A stretch of DNA of 64,000 nt from Arsukibacterium sp. MJ3 (GTDB lineage: Bacteria; Pseudomonadota; Gammaproteobacteria; Enterobacterales; Alteromonadaceae). Shown piece after piece: positions 51,017 through 59,447 of the stretch. Under the pieces are notes generated by a model, which worked only from the letters and a program-made list of their open reading frames with translations, made no database searches and was not told the origin of the DNA. The stretch covers positions 62,001-126,000 of the forward strand of contig NZ_LAHP01000009.1 of assembly GCF_000987765.1 (NCBI RefSeq), given 5' to 3'. A program made the translations under genes and the position numbers. The first letter of the stretch is position 1; each line of letters opens with the position of its first letter.

Positions 51017-52711
51017 TTAGCCCTTAGTTACCCGGTTTACTTCGGCTAAGCTGGTCATGCCGGCGGCGGCTTTAATTAAGCCCGACTGGCGTAAGCTGTA
51101 AATGCCTTCTTTTTCGGCTTGCTTAGCAATATCTAACGAATTACCGTCGGCCATAATAATATCGGCCATTTTGCCGCTTATGGGCATTACCTCGTAAATA
51201 CCCACCCGGCCTTTATAGCCATTGGTGCAACTGTCGCAGCCGACCGGTTTAAAAATGGTAATGCTGCTAAGTTGTTCGGCTAAAAAGCCCTGGCGCAGTA
51301 ATTCTTGCTCGGGTAATTGCTCGGGTGCTTTACACTTAGAGCACAGCCTACGCGCTAAGCGCTGGGCAATAATTAAGGTAACTGAACTGGCCACGTTATA
51401 GGCAGGTACGCCCATATTAAGCAAGCGGGTAAGGGTTTCGGGCGCCGAGTTGGTGTGCAGGGTAGATAACACCAAGTGGCCGGTTTGCGCCGCTTTTATG
51501 GCTATTTCGGCGGTTTCTAAATCGCGTATTTCACCTACCATTATTACGTCGGGGTCTTGCCGTAAAAACGACTTTAGCGCGGTAGCAAAGGTTAAGCCAG
51601 CGCGCGGGTTCATTTGTACTTGGTTAATGCCGGTAAGGTTAATTTCTACTGGATCTTCAGCGGTAGAAATATTGGTCTCGCTGGTATTTAAAATAGCCAG
51701 CCCGGTATACAGCGACACCGTTTTACCGCTACCGGTAGGGCCGGTAACCAATATCATGCCTTGCGGCTGCGCCAGTGCCGCCAAATAGCGCTGCTTTTGC
51801 ACGTCTTCATAGCCTAATATATCGATACCCAGCATGGCGCTGTCGGAATCGAGTATCCGCATTACAATTTTCTCGCCCCACAAGGTGGGCAGGCTGCTTA
51901 CCCGAAAGTCGATTGATTTTTTTGCCGATAACTTAAGCTTAATGCGACCATCTTGCGGTACGCGTTTTTCGGCAATATCGAGCCGCGCCATTACTTTTAA
52001 ACGCGCCGACAAGCGGGTGGCCAGTGCTACCGGTGGGTTGGCCATTTCATGTAATATGCCGTCGATACGAAAGCGAATGCGGTACATTTTCTCGTACGGT
52101 TCAAAGTGTAAATCTGAGGCGCCTTTACGAATGGCATCTAGCAGCATTTTATTAATAAAGGCAATAATTGGCTGGTCTTCTTTATCGGTTTGTACGCCGC
52201 CTTCTTCTTCTACTTCTTCAATAATGCCCATCGAGCCTAAGTCCCAGTCGGCGGCATCGCCGGCCAGGTTAAAGCTGCTATCAAACAGTTTTTCAATTAG
52301 TTTTTGCAGCTTATCAAATTCAACTACTACGGTTTCGGCATTTAGGCCGGTGTTAAATTCAAAATCTTCAATTGCTGCCATATTGGTGGGGTCAACCACC
52401 GCTAAATACATATTGCGGCCGCGCTTGGCCAGCGGCAGCATATCGTTTTTACGAATAAGTTTTTCGTTACGTAAGTCTTCTGGTACGTATTCTAGCTCGT
52501 AGTAATCTAGGTCAATGCTTAGCGCCTGGCTTACCTGTGCCGCCAGCTCAGCTAAGCGCACCGAGCCTATTAGTTTTTCATTAATTAATAATTCGGGCAG
52601 GGTGCGGTATTGGCTGGCTTTTTCGCTTATGGCTTTAGCGGCCTTATCATTATCAATAATGCCTTGCTGCAATAGCCGTTTTAATAATGTGGAATTTGCA
52701 TTAACCGCCAT
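51017..52711 (-). CDS. pilB: Type IV pilus assembly ATPase PilB
   Basis: 564-residue GspE-family ATPase powering pilus extension. N-terminal GspE/MshEN domain (about 30-140), Walker A GPTGSGKTVSLYTGL (about 325), Asp box EDPVEINLTGINQVQ, Walker B VIMVGEIRDLETAEIA, and a C-terminal zinc tetracysteine (CSKC about 457, CDSC about 490). PilA, normally just upstream, is separated here by the RAYT element and repeat field. Confidence 0.97.
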   Translation of the reverse strand: MAVNANSTLLKRLLQQGIIDNDKAAKAISEKASQYRTLPELLINEKLIGSVRLAELAAQVSQALSIDLDYYELEYVPEDLRNEKLIRKNDMLPLAKRGRNMYLAVVDPTNMAAIEDFEFNTGLNAETVVVEFDKLQKLIEKLFDSSFNLAGDAADWDLGSMGIIEEVEEEGGVQTDKEDQPIIAFINKMLLDAIRKGASDLHFEPYEKMYRIRFRIDGILHEMANPPVALATRLSARLKVMARLDIAEKRVPQDGRIKLKLSAKKSIDFRVSSLPTLWGEKIVMRILDSDSAMLGIDILGYEDVQKQRYLAALAQPQGMILVTGPTGSGKTVSLYTGLAILNTSETNISTAEDPVEINLTGINQVQMNPRAGLTFATALKSFLRQDPDVIMVGEIRDLETAEIAIKAAQTGHLVLSTLHTNSAPETLTRLLNMGVPAYNVASSVTLIIAQRLARRLCSKCKAPEQLPEQELLRQGFLAEQLSSITIFKPVGCDSCTNGYKGRVGIYEVMPISGKMADIIMADGNSLDIAKQAEKEGIYSLRQSGLIKAAAGMTSLAEVNRVTKG

Positions 52712-52816
52712 AAAGCGTAAATATCCTGACTATGCTGTTAACTTTTATCATTATCTTGATTATGCCAGCATTTAGCACTTATTCAAGTTTATAGTGTACC
52801 TAGTGGCTAATGCCAT

Positions 52817-53625
52817 AAATTAGGGTCAGAACAAAATTAAATTGTCGGCTATGCTTAAATTATTTCTGCTTGCGGCAATAGGAGTTTTTTATGGCAAGAT
52901 TGCCTCGTGTTCATCTGCCAGGTGTGCCTGAGCATGTTATTCAACGTGGTAATAACAAGCAGGTGTGTTTTGCCTGCGATGACGATTTTGCCGCCTATGC
53001 CAATTGGCTGCAAGAATTTGCGGAGAAATTTCAGGTGCAACTGCACGCTTGGGTGTTTATGACTAATCATGTGCATTTGTTATGTACAGCAACTGACCAT
53101 ACTGGCATAAGCCTGATGATGCAAAGCTTGGGCCGGCAGTACGTGCGCTACTTTAATCGGCGCTATAATCGCAGCGGTACGTTATGGGAGGGGAGGTTTA
53201 AGTCTTGCTTGGTGCAAAGCGAGCAATATGTGCTGGCTGTGTATCGCTATATTGAGATGAACCCGGTAAGAGCGGGCATGGTTCCTGCTGCAGCTAACTA
53301 CCACTGGTCCAGCCATGGTGTTAATGCGCTGGGTTGGACATCGGCATTGTGCCAGCCACATCAGTGCTACCTTGCGCTGGCAACTACCGCCGAAGAAAGG
53401 TTGCAATATTACCGTGGGCTATTTAATGCTGAAATAAACGAAACCATGCTGCAACATATTCGCAGCGCAACAAAAAGTGGCATGGCGCTGGGTAGCGAAA
53501 AGTTTAAACAGCAAGTGGCTGCGCTAACGGGTAGGCGCCAGCAGCCAGCAAAGCGTGGTCGGCCAAAAGCAGGTGGTAAAGGTGGTTAGAGGGAAGGGCA
53601 GTTAATTTTGTTCTGACCCTAATTT
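52817..53625 (+). mobile_element. RAYT element bounded by a perfect 24-bp inverted repeat
   Basis: The left end (52817-52840, containing GGGTCAGAACAAAATTAA) and the right end (53602-53625, containing TTAATTTTGTTCTGACCC) are exact reverse complements over 24 bp and enclose the RAYT gene. Length is about 809 bp. The inverted ends unlike IS200/IS605 hairpins suggest a self-mobilising or RAYT-served repeat unit. Confidence 0.75.
52891..53589 (+). CDS. REP-associated tyrosine transposase (RAYT, Y1 HUH family)
   Basis: 232 residues. Y1 transposase fold related to IS200 TnpA: N-terminal RLPRVHLPGVPEHVIQRGNN, the metal-binding HUH motif as NHVHLL (about 58-63), GTLWEGRFKSCLVQ, and the region SEQYVLAVYRYIEMNPVRAG holding the likely nucleophile Tyr (about 110-118). 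The C-terminus is basic (RRQQPAKRGRPKAGG). RAYTs act on REP-type repeats; matching repeats bound the gene and fill the next 700 bp. Inserted between pilB and pilA. ATG has GGAG at 9 bases. Confidence 0.9.
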   Translation: MARLPRVHLPGVPEHVIQRGNNKQVCFACDDDFAAYANWLQEFAEKFQVQLHAWVFMTNHVHLLCTATDHTGISLMMQSLGRQYVRYFNRRYNRSGTLWEGRFKSCLVQSEQYVLAVYRYIEMNPVRAGMVPAAANYHWSSHGVNALGWTSALCQPHQCYLALATTAEERLQYYRGLFNAEINETMLQHIRSATKSGMALGSEKFKQQVAALTGRRQQPAKRGRPKAGGKGG

Positions 53626-53817
53626 TAAGGGTGATTAATTTTATTTCAGGGTGATGCACAATCGGATGGATCCGGCGACTCAATTAAAGTGATTGATGTT
53701 TGTGTAGATAAGAGGGAAGGGCAGTTAATTTTGTTCTGACCCCAATTTTATCAGAGGGAAAGGCAGTTAATTTTGTTCTGACCCCAATTTTATTTTGTTC
53801 TGACCCCAATTTTATTA

Positions 53818-53931
53818 GCCAAAGGTAAGCCTAAAAAAGTAGCTTTGGTCGCGGTGATGCGAAAATTACTGGTACTGGCTTTTGGCGTATTGAAATCAGG
53901 AAAGCCGTTTGATGTTAATTACCAACATTAA
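53818..53931 (+). pseudogene. IS110-family transposase C-terminal remnant
   Basis: An open stretch ending in TAA at 53929-53931 encodes about 37 residues reading AKGKPKKVALVAVMRKLLVL then AFGVLKSGKPFDVNYQH. GKPKKVALVAVMRKLL is the characteristic C-terminal end of IS110/IS116 transposases. Repeat copies abut its 5' side, so everything upstream has been lost. Confidence 0.75.
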
Positions 53932-53978
53932 TCAAATTTGGGCTTGATCCTCAAGACAGTATCTGACCCCAATTTTGA

Positions 53979-54016
53979 AAGCGTGGTCGGCCAAAAGCAG
54001 GTGGTAAAGGTGGCTA
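53979..54016 (+). pseudogene. Duplicated fragment of the RAYT gene 3' end (copy 2)
   Basis: AAGCGTGGTCGGCCAAAAGC and the following GTGGTAAAGGTGG-CTAG repeat the last 39 bases of the RAYT gene (53551-53589) almost exactly, including the stop, and continue into the same GAGGGAAGGGCAG leader and a repeat copy. Confidence 0.85.
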
Positions 54017-54058
54017 GAGGGAAGGGCAGGTAATTTTGTTCTGACCCCAATTTTATTG

Positions 54059-54082
54059 GCATATTTAGCAAACTAAATATGC
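54059..54082. repeat. Perfect 10-bp hairpin within the repeat field
   Basis: GCATATTTAG-CAAA-CTAAATATGC is an exact inverted repeat with a 4-base loop. It lies between two RAYT-end fragments and has no T tract, so it looks like a REP-type hairpin rather than a terminator. Confidence 0.6.
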
Positions 54083-54108
54083 AGTAAGCACTTTAAACAG
54101 TAATTGGC

Positions 54109-54148
54109 AAAGCGGGTCAGGCCAAAGGAGGGTGGTAAGGGTGGTTAA
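54109..54148 (+). pseudogene. Degenerate fragment of the RAYT gene 3' end (copy 3)
   Basis: AAGCGGGTCAGGCCAAAGGA and the following GGGTGGTAAGGGTGGTTAA align with the RAYT end at 53551-53589 with several substitutions, then lead into the duplicated 108-bp block. Confidence 0.7.
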
Positions 54149-54357
54149 TTTTATTTCAGGGTGATGCACTATCGGATGGATCAGGCGACTCAATTAAAGT
54201 GATTGATGTTTGTGTAGATAAGAGGGAAGGGCAGTTAATTTTAATTTTGTTCTGACCCTAATTTTACCAATTTTATGACCCCAATTTTACTCAAGACAGT
54301 ATCTGACCCCGATTTTACAATTAGCACAATCTTTAATTTTATCTGATTCTAATTTTA

Positions 54358-54389
54358 AATAAAAAGCCAGCATAAGCTGACTTTTTTTT
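54358..54389. terminator. Bidirectional terminator after pilA
   Basis: AGCCAGC-ATAA-GCTGACT hairpin (54365-54382, one G-T pair) with an A run on its left and a T run on its right; it can stop pilA transcription (minus) and any plus-strand readthrough from the repeat field. Confidence 0.85.
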
Positions 54390-54405
54390 ATCAAGTAAGT
54401 TTAGT

Positions 54406-54843
54406 TTATGGGGCTGAGCGACAATTTGAAGGACGATACTTCTGCGCTAGATCACCGCCAGCACAATCCCATTGGATTGACGAATCTGGTGGCGTGCCGA
54501 CTGCTAAAACTGGATCTGGAGTGAATATAATTGTACCACCACCTGCTCTTGCTGTGAATGTTACAGTAATAAGACCAGCATCAGAAACATCAACATCAGT
54601 TACGTTGTCAGAGGCAACCGGTGCTTCAAACCCCAATGCAAATGCTTGGCCGTTTGCTGCATTTTCAGTTACCACTGTACGTGCAGCAGCTGCTGCAACC
54701 ATACCTTCTGCAACTCGAGCTCTGATAGTATAATCTTGATAAGCAGGCAGTGCTACTGCTGCCAAAATACCGATAATCGCTACCACGATCATTAATTCAA
54801 TTAAGGTAAAACCTTGTTGTTTTGCACGTTGTAAATTAATCAT
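54406..54843 (-). CDS. pilA: Type IV major pilin PilA
   Basis: 145-residue prepilin. A short basic leader ([11 protein letters not shown]) is cleaved by PilD before F of [20 protein letters not shown], with Glu5 of the mature protein present. The rest is a small pilin head ending in a Cys pair (DCAGGD...SNC) that would form the C-terminal D-loop disulfide. AGGAG lies 8-9 bases before the ATG. It is cut off from pilBCD by about 1.7 kb of RAYT and repeats, so it needs its own promoter; no clear RpoN -24/-12 site was found upstream. Confidence 0.96.
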   Translation of the reverse strand: MINLQRAKQQGFTLIELMIVVAIIGILAAVALPAYQDYTIRARVAEGMVAAAAARTVVTENAANGQAFALGFEAPVASDNVTDVDVSDAGLITVTFTARAGGGTIIFTPDPVLAVGTPPDSSIQWDCAGGDLAQKYRPSNCRSAP

Positions 54844-55130
54844 TTTGTATCTCCTGAGGGGTTTTATTAGCCTTTCAGCTACTGACTATTTTGGTTATTT
54901 TTCAGTCCAGCGCAAGCGCTATGTTAATAAATGCCCAAATAAATTATAAGTTATTAGTTTTTAACATAAAATATTTTTTCCGGCCCGCAAGAGGCCATTA
55001 TTTATATAGTACAAAGGTATTAGTTATTGCCGCTAATTTCACCCGCCACCCGCCATTCAACCGCAAAAACGGTGGTTTGACCCCAGCACAGGCCCAGCCA
55101 AACCCTACATTTGACCCCCTAAGGTGGTTC

Positions 55131-56000
55131 TTACTCATCATACTTATGAGCGCTAAATAACTGTTGGGCGGCTAGCCATACGTTACCTATTTCGCCAGTG
55201 CCTACGCTATGCTCGTTTACTTTTAGTACCGGGGCAATTTCTTTGCTGGAGCTGGTTAACCAAATTTCGTCGGCGTTAAATACCTCTTGCTCGCTAATAT
55301 CGCGCTCTTCTACTCGCCAATTACTGTGCTGGCGTAAAATATTTAATAGCAGCAACCGGGTAATGCCGGGTAGCAGCTTGTTGGTAAGTGGCGGGGTGGC
55401 GATTATGCCGTTTTTAATAACAAACACGTTTACGGCGGCGCCTTCGGTTAGGTTGCCGTTTTTATCAAATAGCAGTATTTCCTGAGCGCCATTGGCATAA
55501 GCCTGCTGGTAGTGCAATACATTGCCAAGTAATGACGTTGATTTTATATGGCAGCGTTGCCAGCGCAGATCTTGCCCCGTTACTACGGTGTAGCAGGTGG
55601 CCTGGCTTTTGTCGGCAACGGGCTCGGGCGCGATGGCGAAGGTGTAGGCAAATACCGTGGCGCGAATATTGGCCGGAAAGGCGTGGTTGCGTTTGGTGTC
55701 GGCGCCGCGGCTAACCTGAATATACACCGCCAGGTTCGCGCTATTAGGGCTGCTGTTGTTTTCAGCCAGCAAGCGATGGGTAATGGCTTGCCAGTCGGCC
55801 AAATTAAGGCCCGGATCTATCGACAGTTGCGCCAGGCCGTCTTGCATGCGTGAAATATGTGGAGCAAAGCCAACAAAACGGCCGCCATAGCTAGGGATCA
55901 CTTCGTAAATGCCGTCGCCAAATAAAAATCCGCGATCCATTGGTGATATTTTGGCTTGCTCGGCTGGGATAAAGTCGCCATTTAAATACACTATGCTCAT
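55131..56000 (-). CDS. D-amino acid aminotransferase (class IV, Dat-like)
   Basis: 289-residue PLP enzyme of fold type IV. SPMDRGFLFGDGIYEVIPSY (about 20-39) is the D-amino acid transaminase signature; the PLP lysine is in HIKSTSLLGN (about 145), and EGAAVNVFVI (about 179) contacts the cofactor. Dat interconverts D-Glu + pyruvate and D-Ala + 2-oxoglutarate. Branched-chain or aminodeoxychorismate activity is less likely given the N-terminal motif. It lies downstream of the D-glutamate cyclase/pxp genes on the same strand, separated by a repeat element, which supports a role in D-glutamate metabolism. Confidence 0.85.
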   Translation of the reverse strand: MSIVYLNGDFIPAEQAKISPMDRGFLFGDGIYEVIPSYGGRFVGFAPHISRMQDGLAQLSIDPGLNLADWQAITHRLLAENNSSPNSANLAVYIQVSRGADTKRNHAFPANIRATVFAYTFAIAPEPVADKSQATCYTVVTGQDLRWQRCHIKSTSLLGNVLHYQQAYANGAQEILLFDKNGNLTEGAAVNVFVIKNGIIATPPLTNKLLPGITRLLLLNILRQHSNWRVEERDISEQEVFNADEIWLTSSSKEIAPVLKVNEHSVGTGEIGNVWLAAQQLFSAHKYDE

Positions 56001-56062
56001 GCTGCTCTCATTTTAAAAACGGTTGTACGGTTACAAGATGCTGGAATGAAGTACTGAAACTG

Positions 56063-56228
56063 AACCGACTTACCCACGCCAACACGCCGTGAATACATCC
56101 CTGTAGGCTCGTTTATAAACTTCATCCATGAAGTTTACCCTACGGGCCAGCGAAGCTGTTCAAATGTGCTCCCGGCGTATTTGTCCGCCCGTCCAGGGCT
56201 GCAACGGTTGGCTTAGGGTAAGCCGGTT
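56063..56228. repeat. Intergenic inverted-repeat element (copy 2)
   Basis: Starts AACCGACTTACCCACGCC and ends GGCTTAGGGTAAGCCGGTT, inverted with respect to one another; shared with copy 1 at 47149-47244. Inside is a perfect 9-bp hairpin AAACTTCAT-CC-ATGAAGTTT (56117-56136) nested in a CCCTGTAGG/CCCTACGGG pair. The right end touches the stop codon of the DUF4392 gene (56229). Confidence 0.75.
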
Positions 56229-57086
56229 CTATTTCTGGTAAATCGCCACAATCTTTCGTAAATCGGCAATAAGTTGCTCGCCTTCGGTATGCGCCAGGCC
56301 ATCTTCGGTTAAGGTATTTAGTCTGGTTACGCCATCAACACTGCCGTGGGCCGATAAAAACTGCAAAATAGCCAGCGGTTGGGCAGTGGCCAAAAAATCA
56401 TGGCCTTGCAATGCCGACACCATGGCTATAATACCCCAGGCGGCCCAGTTAGATACATCGGCTACCACTAATTCGTCGCATTCAGTTACCGCCGGGGTAA
56501 TGTTGAGTTGGCCAAGCACTGCGGCCACATTGCCCATGCCAATTTCGTTGCCGCCATCGCCAATACCAATAGTGGGGCAGCTGGCTTGGTTTAAAAAATA
56601 ATCGAAACTGGCACAGCGCCCGGTAATATCTTCACCGCGCATATTGGCATAGCGGCCGGTGGCAGTGAAGCCGGGGCGCTCAATAGCGATAACCAACTGT
56701 GGCTGTAACTGTGCCAGGGCTGTTGTGGCAATGCCGGCCAGATTTTGTTGCTGGTTAACGGTTATTTGATAGGTATTATAACGGCTGGCCAGCACCTGAC
56801 ATAACGGGTTACCACTAACCAGTATTGGCCTGGCGCCCAGTTGCTCTAATAATTGATACAGCGCAATAGCGCCTACCGGGCCGTCGGTTTCAAAGGTATC
56901 GAGCACCGGAAAACCGGTACCAATTAATACGGTGCCACGGCATTGGTTAATTAACCGCGCCGCGCGCAAAATATAGCCGGGGCGTAAATGCGCTTTTAAC
57001 GTTGCCATACCACGTGGGTTTTGCCGCACTAATAATTGTTCTATTTGCTTACTAATGGCCAGATAATTAGCTTGAAATGTGCTCAT
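56229..57086 (-). CDS. DUF4392 protein, D-glutamate cyclase
   Basis: 285 residues from ATG 57086, which overlaps the pxpC stop by one base (TAATG); a longer in-frame ATG at 57140 lies inside pxpC and is unlikely. DUF4392 forms the catalytic C-terminal half of mammalian DGLUCY, which converts D-glutamate to 5-oxo-D-proline. Conserved-looking segments: GTGFPVLDTFETDGPVGA, GDGGNEIGMGNV and ADVSNWAAWGI. Co-transcription with pxpABC links it to 5-oxoproline handling. Confidence 0.85.
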   Translation of the reverse strand: MSTFQANYLAISKQIEQLLVRQNPRGMATLKAHLRPGYILRAARLINQCRGTVLIGTGFPVLDTFETDGPVGAIALYQLLEQLGARPILVSGNPLCQVLASRYNTYQITVNQQQNLAGIATTALAQLQPQLVIAIERPGFTATGRYANMRGEDITGRCASFDYFLNQASCPTIGIGDGGNEIGMGNVAAVLGQLNITPAVTECDELVVADVSNWAAWGIIAMVSALQGHDFLATAQPLAILQFLSAHGSVDGVTRLNTLTEDGLAHTEGEQLIADLRKIVAIYQK

Positions 57087-58036
57087 TACAGACGGCCCAG
57101 TTGGTGGCTTATGGCATCGGTGTACACTTTCGCTAAGCACAGCGCATTATGTGCCTGCTGTGGGTTTATTGGGGTAAAATAAACCTGTGTACCGGCAACT
57201 GCCTGGGCTAATAACGCGCAATCGAGTGATAACACCGCCCCTATTTTAGGGTAGCCGCCTAAGGTTTGACGATCGTTTAATAATACTATCGGTTGGCCAT
57301 CAGGCGGAATTTGTACCGCGCCATAGCATATGCCTTCTGATAATAACTGGCTTTGCTGACAATGAATGGCGCTGCCACTGAGTTTATAGCCCATACGATC
57401 TGCCTGAGGCGTCACGTTATAGCTATTAAGATAAAAGCGCTGGCGCTCTGCTTTGCTAAAGTTGTCAGCCTGATACCCTTCGACCAGTCGCAGTGTCAGA
57501 ATGCTGTTAAATATTGGCCGATAGGCGAGGGCTAATTGTTGTCGCGCCAGTGTGTTTACTGCCGGGCATGGCAGCAGATCACCGGGTTGTAGTTTATTGC
57601 CGTTAATACCACCGATGCTTTCGCGCAGTACGGTAGCGCTGCTGCCAAACTGCGTTGCCACGTTAAAGCCACCGGCCACTGCCACATAAGCGCGCAAACC
57701 CTGGCTTACCATACCAAGCTCAATAACATCACCTTGTTGTATTTTATGCACCGTCCATTGTTCAGCAGCGTTGCCGTTAATGCTAAGTGGCAAGGTTGCG
57801 CCGGTAACGGTAAAATAACTGTTGGTGTTAGCCTGCAGTTGCAAGCCGCCAACGCTACATTCAATTAATGTGGCATTAGCCGGGTTGCCCAGTAGTCGGT
57901 TGGCCCAGTTAGCAGCGGCGGCATCCATTGGCCCGCCGGTGGTTAGCCCCAGGGCGCCCTGGCCAAAGCGGCCGTTATCTTGCAGTAAACTTAGCACGCC
58001 TGAGGCGATAACCTTAACGCCATTAACGCCACTCAT
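57086..58036 (-). CDS. pxpC: 5-oxoprolinase subunit PxpC (KipA)
   Basis: 316 residues, carboxyltransferase subdomain C/D family. Motifs: SLLQDNGRFGQGALGLTTGG, PMDAAAANWANRLLGN, YVAVAGGF, DRMGYKLSG and LSEGICYGAVQIPPDGQPIVL. With PxpA and PxpB it opens 5-oxoproline to glutamate using ATP. Overlaps pxpB by four bases. Confidence 0.93.
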   Translation of the reverse strand: MSGVNGVKVIASGVLSLLQDNGRFGQGALGLTTGGPMDAAAANWANRLLGNPANATLIECSVGGLQLQANTNSYFTVTGATLPLSINGNAAEQWTVHKIQQGDVIELGMVSQGLRAYVAVAGGFNVATQFGSSATVLRESIGGINGNKLQPGDLLPCPAVNTLARQQLALAYRPIFNSILTLRLVEGYQADNFSKAERQRFYLNSYNVTPQADRMGYKLSGSAIHCQQSQLLSEGICYGAVQIPPDGQPIVLLNDRQTLGGYPKIGAVLSLDCALLAQAVAGTQVYFTPINPQQAHNALCLAKVYTDAISHQLGRL

Positions 58037-58725
58037 ATTTCACCGCCTAAGCGCAAAAATTCGGCCTTATCTATTGCCACAAAGCGCACTTCGTCACCCA
58101 CGGCTACCGGCATTACGGGCTTGGTGTGGGGGTTAAACATTTTAACAGGACACAAGCCAATTAGGTTCCAGCCACCGGGCGATTGTGCCGGATACACGGC
58201 GGTTTGCCGGTCGGCAATGGCTACCGCACCGCGTGGCACTTTGGCGCGGGGGGTGGCTAAACGCGGCATTTGTAATAGTGGGTCTACTTCACCTAAATAG
58301 GCAAAGCCAGGTGCAAAGCCAATAGCATACACCCGATAACTTATGGCCTGATGACGCTGAATTACCTCGTCAATACTAATATTTTTAGTGTGGGCGATCA
58401 GCGCTAAATCGGGCCCACTTTCTTCACTGTAATACACCGGAAGCTCTACCCGCTTGCCGCTGTGGTTTTCGCCGTTTTGCAGCTGTTTAAGGCAATGCTG
58501 TAGCTGTGCCTGTATACGATAGTGATCAGTTGTAAGGGGGTTAAATATAACCAGTACAGAGGCATATGAGGGCAGCAGATCTATCACGTCGTCGGTAAGT
58601 TCAGCGCGAATAAGCAAGCAAGCTTGTTGCACCAGTGCTGAAATGGCCGGGTCAATTCGCTGGTCAAAATACAGCATCAGGGCGTTTTCACTGGCAATGG
58701 TAAGATGATACTGCGCTAGGTTCAT
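58033..58725 (-). CDS. pxpB: 5-oxoprolinase subunit PxpB (KipI)
   Basis: 230 residues, carboxyltransferase subdomain A/B family. Core motifs: YSEESGPDLALIA, YRVYAIGFAPGFAYLGEVD, LATPRAKVPRGAVAIADRQTA-type stretch, and YPAQSPGGWNLIG. Translationally coupled to pxpA and pxpC by 4-base overlaps. KipI of Bacillus also inhibits a sporulation kinase, which has no bearing here. Confidence 0.94.
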   Translation of the reverse strand: MNLAQYHLTIASENALMLYFDQRIDPAISALVQQACLLIRAELTDDVIDLLPSYASVLVIFNPLTTDHYRIQAQLQHCLKQLQNGENHSGKRVELPVYYSEESGPDLALIAHTKNISIDEVIQRHQAISYRVYAIGFAPGFAYLGEVDPLLQMPRLATPRAKVPRGAVAIADRQTAVYPAQSPGGWNLIGLCPVKMFNPHTKPVMPVAVGDEVRFVAIDKAEFLRLGGEI

Positions 58726-59447
58726 ACCAGTAACGCCCGAATTTGTTGCACCTTTGCAATAGCAGATGGGTTGTCACCATGTACGCACAGGGTGTCGGCA
58801 TTTAGCGCCAGCCGCTGGCCGCTGTCGGTGGTTACGCTGCCATCGTTTAGCAACTGGCTAACCTGTGCCAGTACCTCATTGCCATGCAGTACTGCCCCGT
58901 GTTGGCTGCGCGGGCTAAGTTTGCCGTCATTGGTGTAGCGCCTGTCGGCAAAGGCTTCAAATATAAGTTCAACCTTAAGTGCTGCCGCCTGTTGCTGGTA
59001 ACTTTGGCGGTTGTTATCGGCCAGCAGCATCAGTTGCAGTGGTTTATGATAGCTGGCAATGGCTTGTAAAACTGCTTGCCACACCGCCGGTTTGCTCATC
59101 ATATCGTTATATAAGGCACCGTGCGGTTTAACGTAGCTTACGCTGGCGCCCTGACACTGCGCCATGCCATCCAGTGCGGCTAGCTGATAATGAATAAGGT
59201 TAATAATTTCATTATGCGAGCATTGCATACTGCGCCGGCCAAAGCCGTTTAGATCAGGGTAGGCCGGATGCGCACCAATTTGCACGCTATGTTGCCTAGC
59301 CAGTTGCAGGGTGCGCTGCATTACATCGGGGTCGCCGGCATGAAACCCACAGGCAATGTTGGCCTGATCAATAAACGGCATTACCTGGCTGTCGAGGCCC
59401 ATGGTCCAGCTGCCATAACTTTCGCCTAAGTCGCAATTTAGTTTCAT
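58722..59447 (-). CDS. pxpA: 5-oxoprolinase subunit PxpA (LamB/YcsF)
   Basis: 241 residues, LamB/YcsF family. N-terminal MKLNCDLGESYGSW, NIACGFHAGDPDVM, GAHPAYPDLNGFGRR, VKPHGALYNDM and CVHGDNPSA are all present. First gene of a pxpA-pxpB-pxpC-DUF4392 operon; CAGGAGG lies just before the ATG and a TATAAT (minus, 59490-59485) may be its -10. Detoxifies or uses the 5-oxoproline that forms from glutamate and glutamine. Confidence 0.95.
   Translation of the reverse strand: MKLNCDLGESYGSWTMGLDSQVMPFIDQANIACGFHAGDPDVMQRTLQLARQHSVQIGAHPAYPDLNGFGRRSMQCSHNEIINLIHYQLAALDGMAQCQGASVSYVKPHGALYNDMMSKPAVWQAVLQAIASYHKPLQLMLLADNNRQSYQQQAAALKVELIFEAFADRRYTNDGKLSPRSQHGAVLHGNEVLAQVSQLLNDGSVTTDSGQRLALNADTLCVHGDNPSAIAKVQQIRALLV

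Larger units (their letters stand above)
53602..54318. repeat. Field of about nine GTTCTGACCC repeat copies
   Basis: Full or nearly full copies of TTAATTTTGTTCTGACCC occur at 53602-53619, 53725-53742, 53767-53784, 54031-54047 and 54241-54258, all in one direction, most followed by CAATTTTA. Shortened copies lie at 53792-53806, 53961-53977, 54272-54288 and 54301-54317; the two reading ATCTGACCCC share a leading CTCAAGACAGT. A 108-bp block at 53635-53742 recurs at 54145-54258 with few changes. No protein-coding gene other than fragments lies between 53590 and 54405. Confidence 0.85.

Noticed and set aside
54059-54082. Transcription terminator at the perfect hairpin
   Set aside because: It has no T tract on either side and an AT-rich stem, so it is listed as a repeat hairpin.
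53602-54318. CRISPR-like array
   Set aside because: The repeats are irregularly spaced, degenerate, AT-rich and include gene fragments; there are no uniform spacers and no cas genes.
54844-55130. RpoN (-24/-12) promoter for pilA
   Set aside because: No GG-N10-GC pair with acceptable flanks was seen at a suitable distance upstream of pilA; only a good ribosome site is evident.
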